A stretch of DNA of 64,000 nt, taken from the NCBI GenBank assembly GCA_035578175.1, contig JAQMRL010000021.1, positions 5,424,038-5,488,037 of the forward strand. Reading direction: 5' to 3'. Numbering within the stretch: position 1 is the stretch's first letter; every line of letters begins with the position of its first letter. Source of the stretch: Catonia carolina. Its lineage: Eukaryota; Arthropoda; Insecta; Hemiptera; Achilidae. The position numbers and the translations under genes were made by a program. Shown one piece after another: positions 63,271 to 64,000 of this stretch. A model generated the notes under the pieces. That model searched no databases. It was given only the letters and a program-made list of their open reading frames with translations, and had not been told where the DNA came from.

Positions 63271-64000
63271 AACAAAAATAAAAATATAATATTATTTTCT
63301 GAAACAACGATAAATTTTAAAATGATTTAGATCAAATTGGGTACATGTAAATAAAAAAATATTTAACATACAAATATACTTTCGATGTTCTTACATAATA
63401 AAATGATCTTAAAAAAACACACATTTGAAAAGAAATAGAAAGATAAAAAACAGGAAAGTTGACCTAGTGTAGGAATATTTATTTTGATTTAAGATCTTAA
63501 TGAAATCATCGCAGTAACCCATCGTCTCTGTAACCTGTTAGACTAGATATTTGATAGGCTAAAAGCTAAATATTACCTAATCAAATATTTAGCTAAATTC
63601 TAAATCTAAATTATTGCAACAATTTATAACAACTGGATGAGGTTCTTAGAAATTACAGCCTATACACTAATTTAAATTATAATAAAATAAAAAATTATGT
63701 AATACAAAACTGTTAACATCTTTTAATATTTCTAAGAAATTACATTATGGAAAGTTTTTAAGGTAATAAATGTATTTTTCTTACAAAACCGTTTTCAATA
63801 TTCATTTTACATTATTACATAAAATAGCCTACATGTGAAATCATATACAACTTAACATTTTAAGAGGTATTAATCTTTTATTAATTATGTATATTTCCTG
63901 GCATGCCCCGTCGCGGCTTTGCACACGAAAAATGGTTCTTGCTTTTTGAAGTTTTTTTTTTGCTTAATAAAAGAAGATTTTCTTCTTAGTGATGTTTTTT
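63271..64000. other. Unassigned AT-rich sequence
   Basis: 63301-63425 repeats 60926-61036. The rest, to the window end, shows no gene or known element. Confidence 0.45.

Overview
This window looks like repeat-dense intergenic DNA from an AT-rich arthropod genome, most likely an insect. The evidence is the mix of jockey-type and RTE-like LINE pieces, Tc1/mariner and pogo/Tigger DNA transposons, tRNA-derived SINEs, one intact Ty3/Gypsy LTR retrotransposon and abundant (CA)n. A hemipteran is my guess, not shown by the sequence. I recognise no host protein-coding, rRNA or tRNA gene. All convincing coding sequence belongs to transposable elements.

Main repeat families. (1) Repeat A is a roughly 0.95-kb family with about 25 full or partial copies in both orientations, and it makes up a large part of the window. 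It starts TCTGGTGTGAAACACTCACAC, has 13-bp subterminal inverted repeats (ACTTTCTCTTGCC / GGCAAGAGAAAGT), a (CA)n tract at a fixed internal place and a small hairpin just before its 3' end. This layout resembles Helentron-associated elements (HINE/DINE-1 type). (2) Repeat B is a roughly 398-bp SINE-like unit running from TGCCC to a (AAC)n tail, with 10-12 bp target duplications. (3) SINE C and SINE E are tRNA-derived, with recognisable pol III A and B boxes.

Layout. 1-10,435: repeat A copies, a Tigger-type element (6522-7149) and LINE 3' ends. 10,436-24,065: nested SINE/repeat B insertions, a perfect GC-rich hairpin, a 41-bp minisatellite, a jockey pol fragment and two related repeat A loci with swapped flanks. 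24,154-25,741: RTE-like reverse transcriptase on the minus strand. 26,070-31,801: repeat A, two deleted mariner-type elements, and between them a GC-rich TG...CA unit that may be a solo LTR. 32,037-44,245: dense nests of repeat A, SINEs, Tigger and jockey pieces. 44,404-46,623: a second, longer RTE-like ORF with one nonsense codon. 47,048-56,620: an apparently intact, recent Ty3/Gypsy element with 1,900-bp LTRs and an AAAT target duplication. 56,625-57,455: low-repeat sequence with a GC-rich patch. 57,456-64,000: more repeat A.

The Gypsy element is the only complete autonomous element. Gag carries a SAP-like N-terminus and one CCHC knuckle. Pol (protease, RT, RNase H, integrase) lies in the -1 frame, and the two frames meet at a textbook slippery heptamer, A AAA AAC, directly before the gag stop, with a 10-bp hairpin 8 nt downstream. 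A second CCHC knuckle is encoded only after the shift. The LINEs and the transposase remnants are broken. The SINEs and repeat A presumably moved using enzymes supplied by elements elsewhere in the genome (inference).
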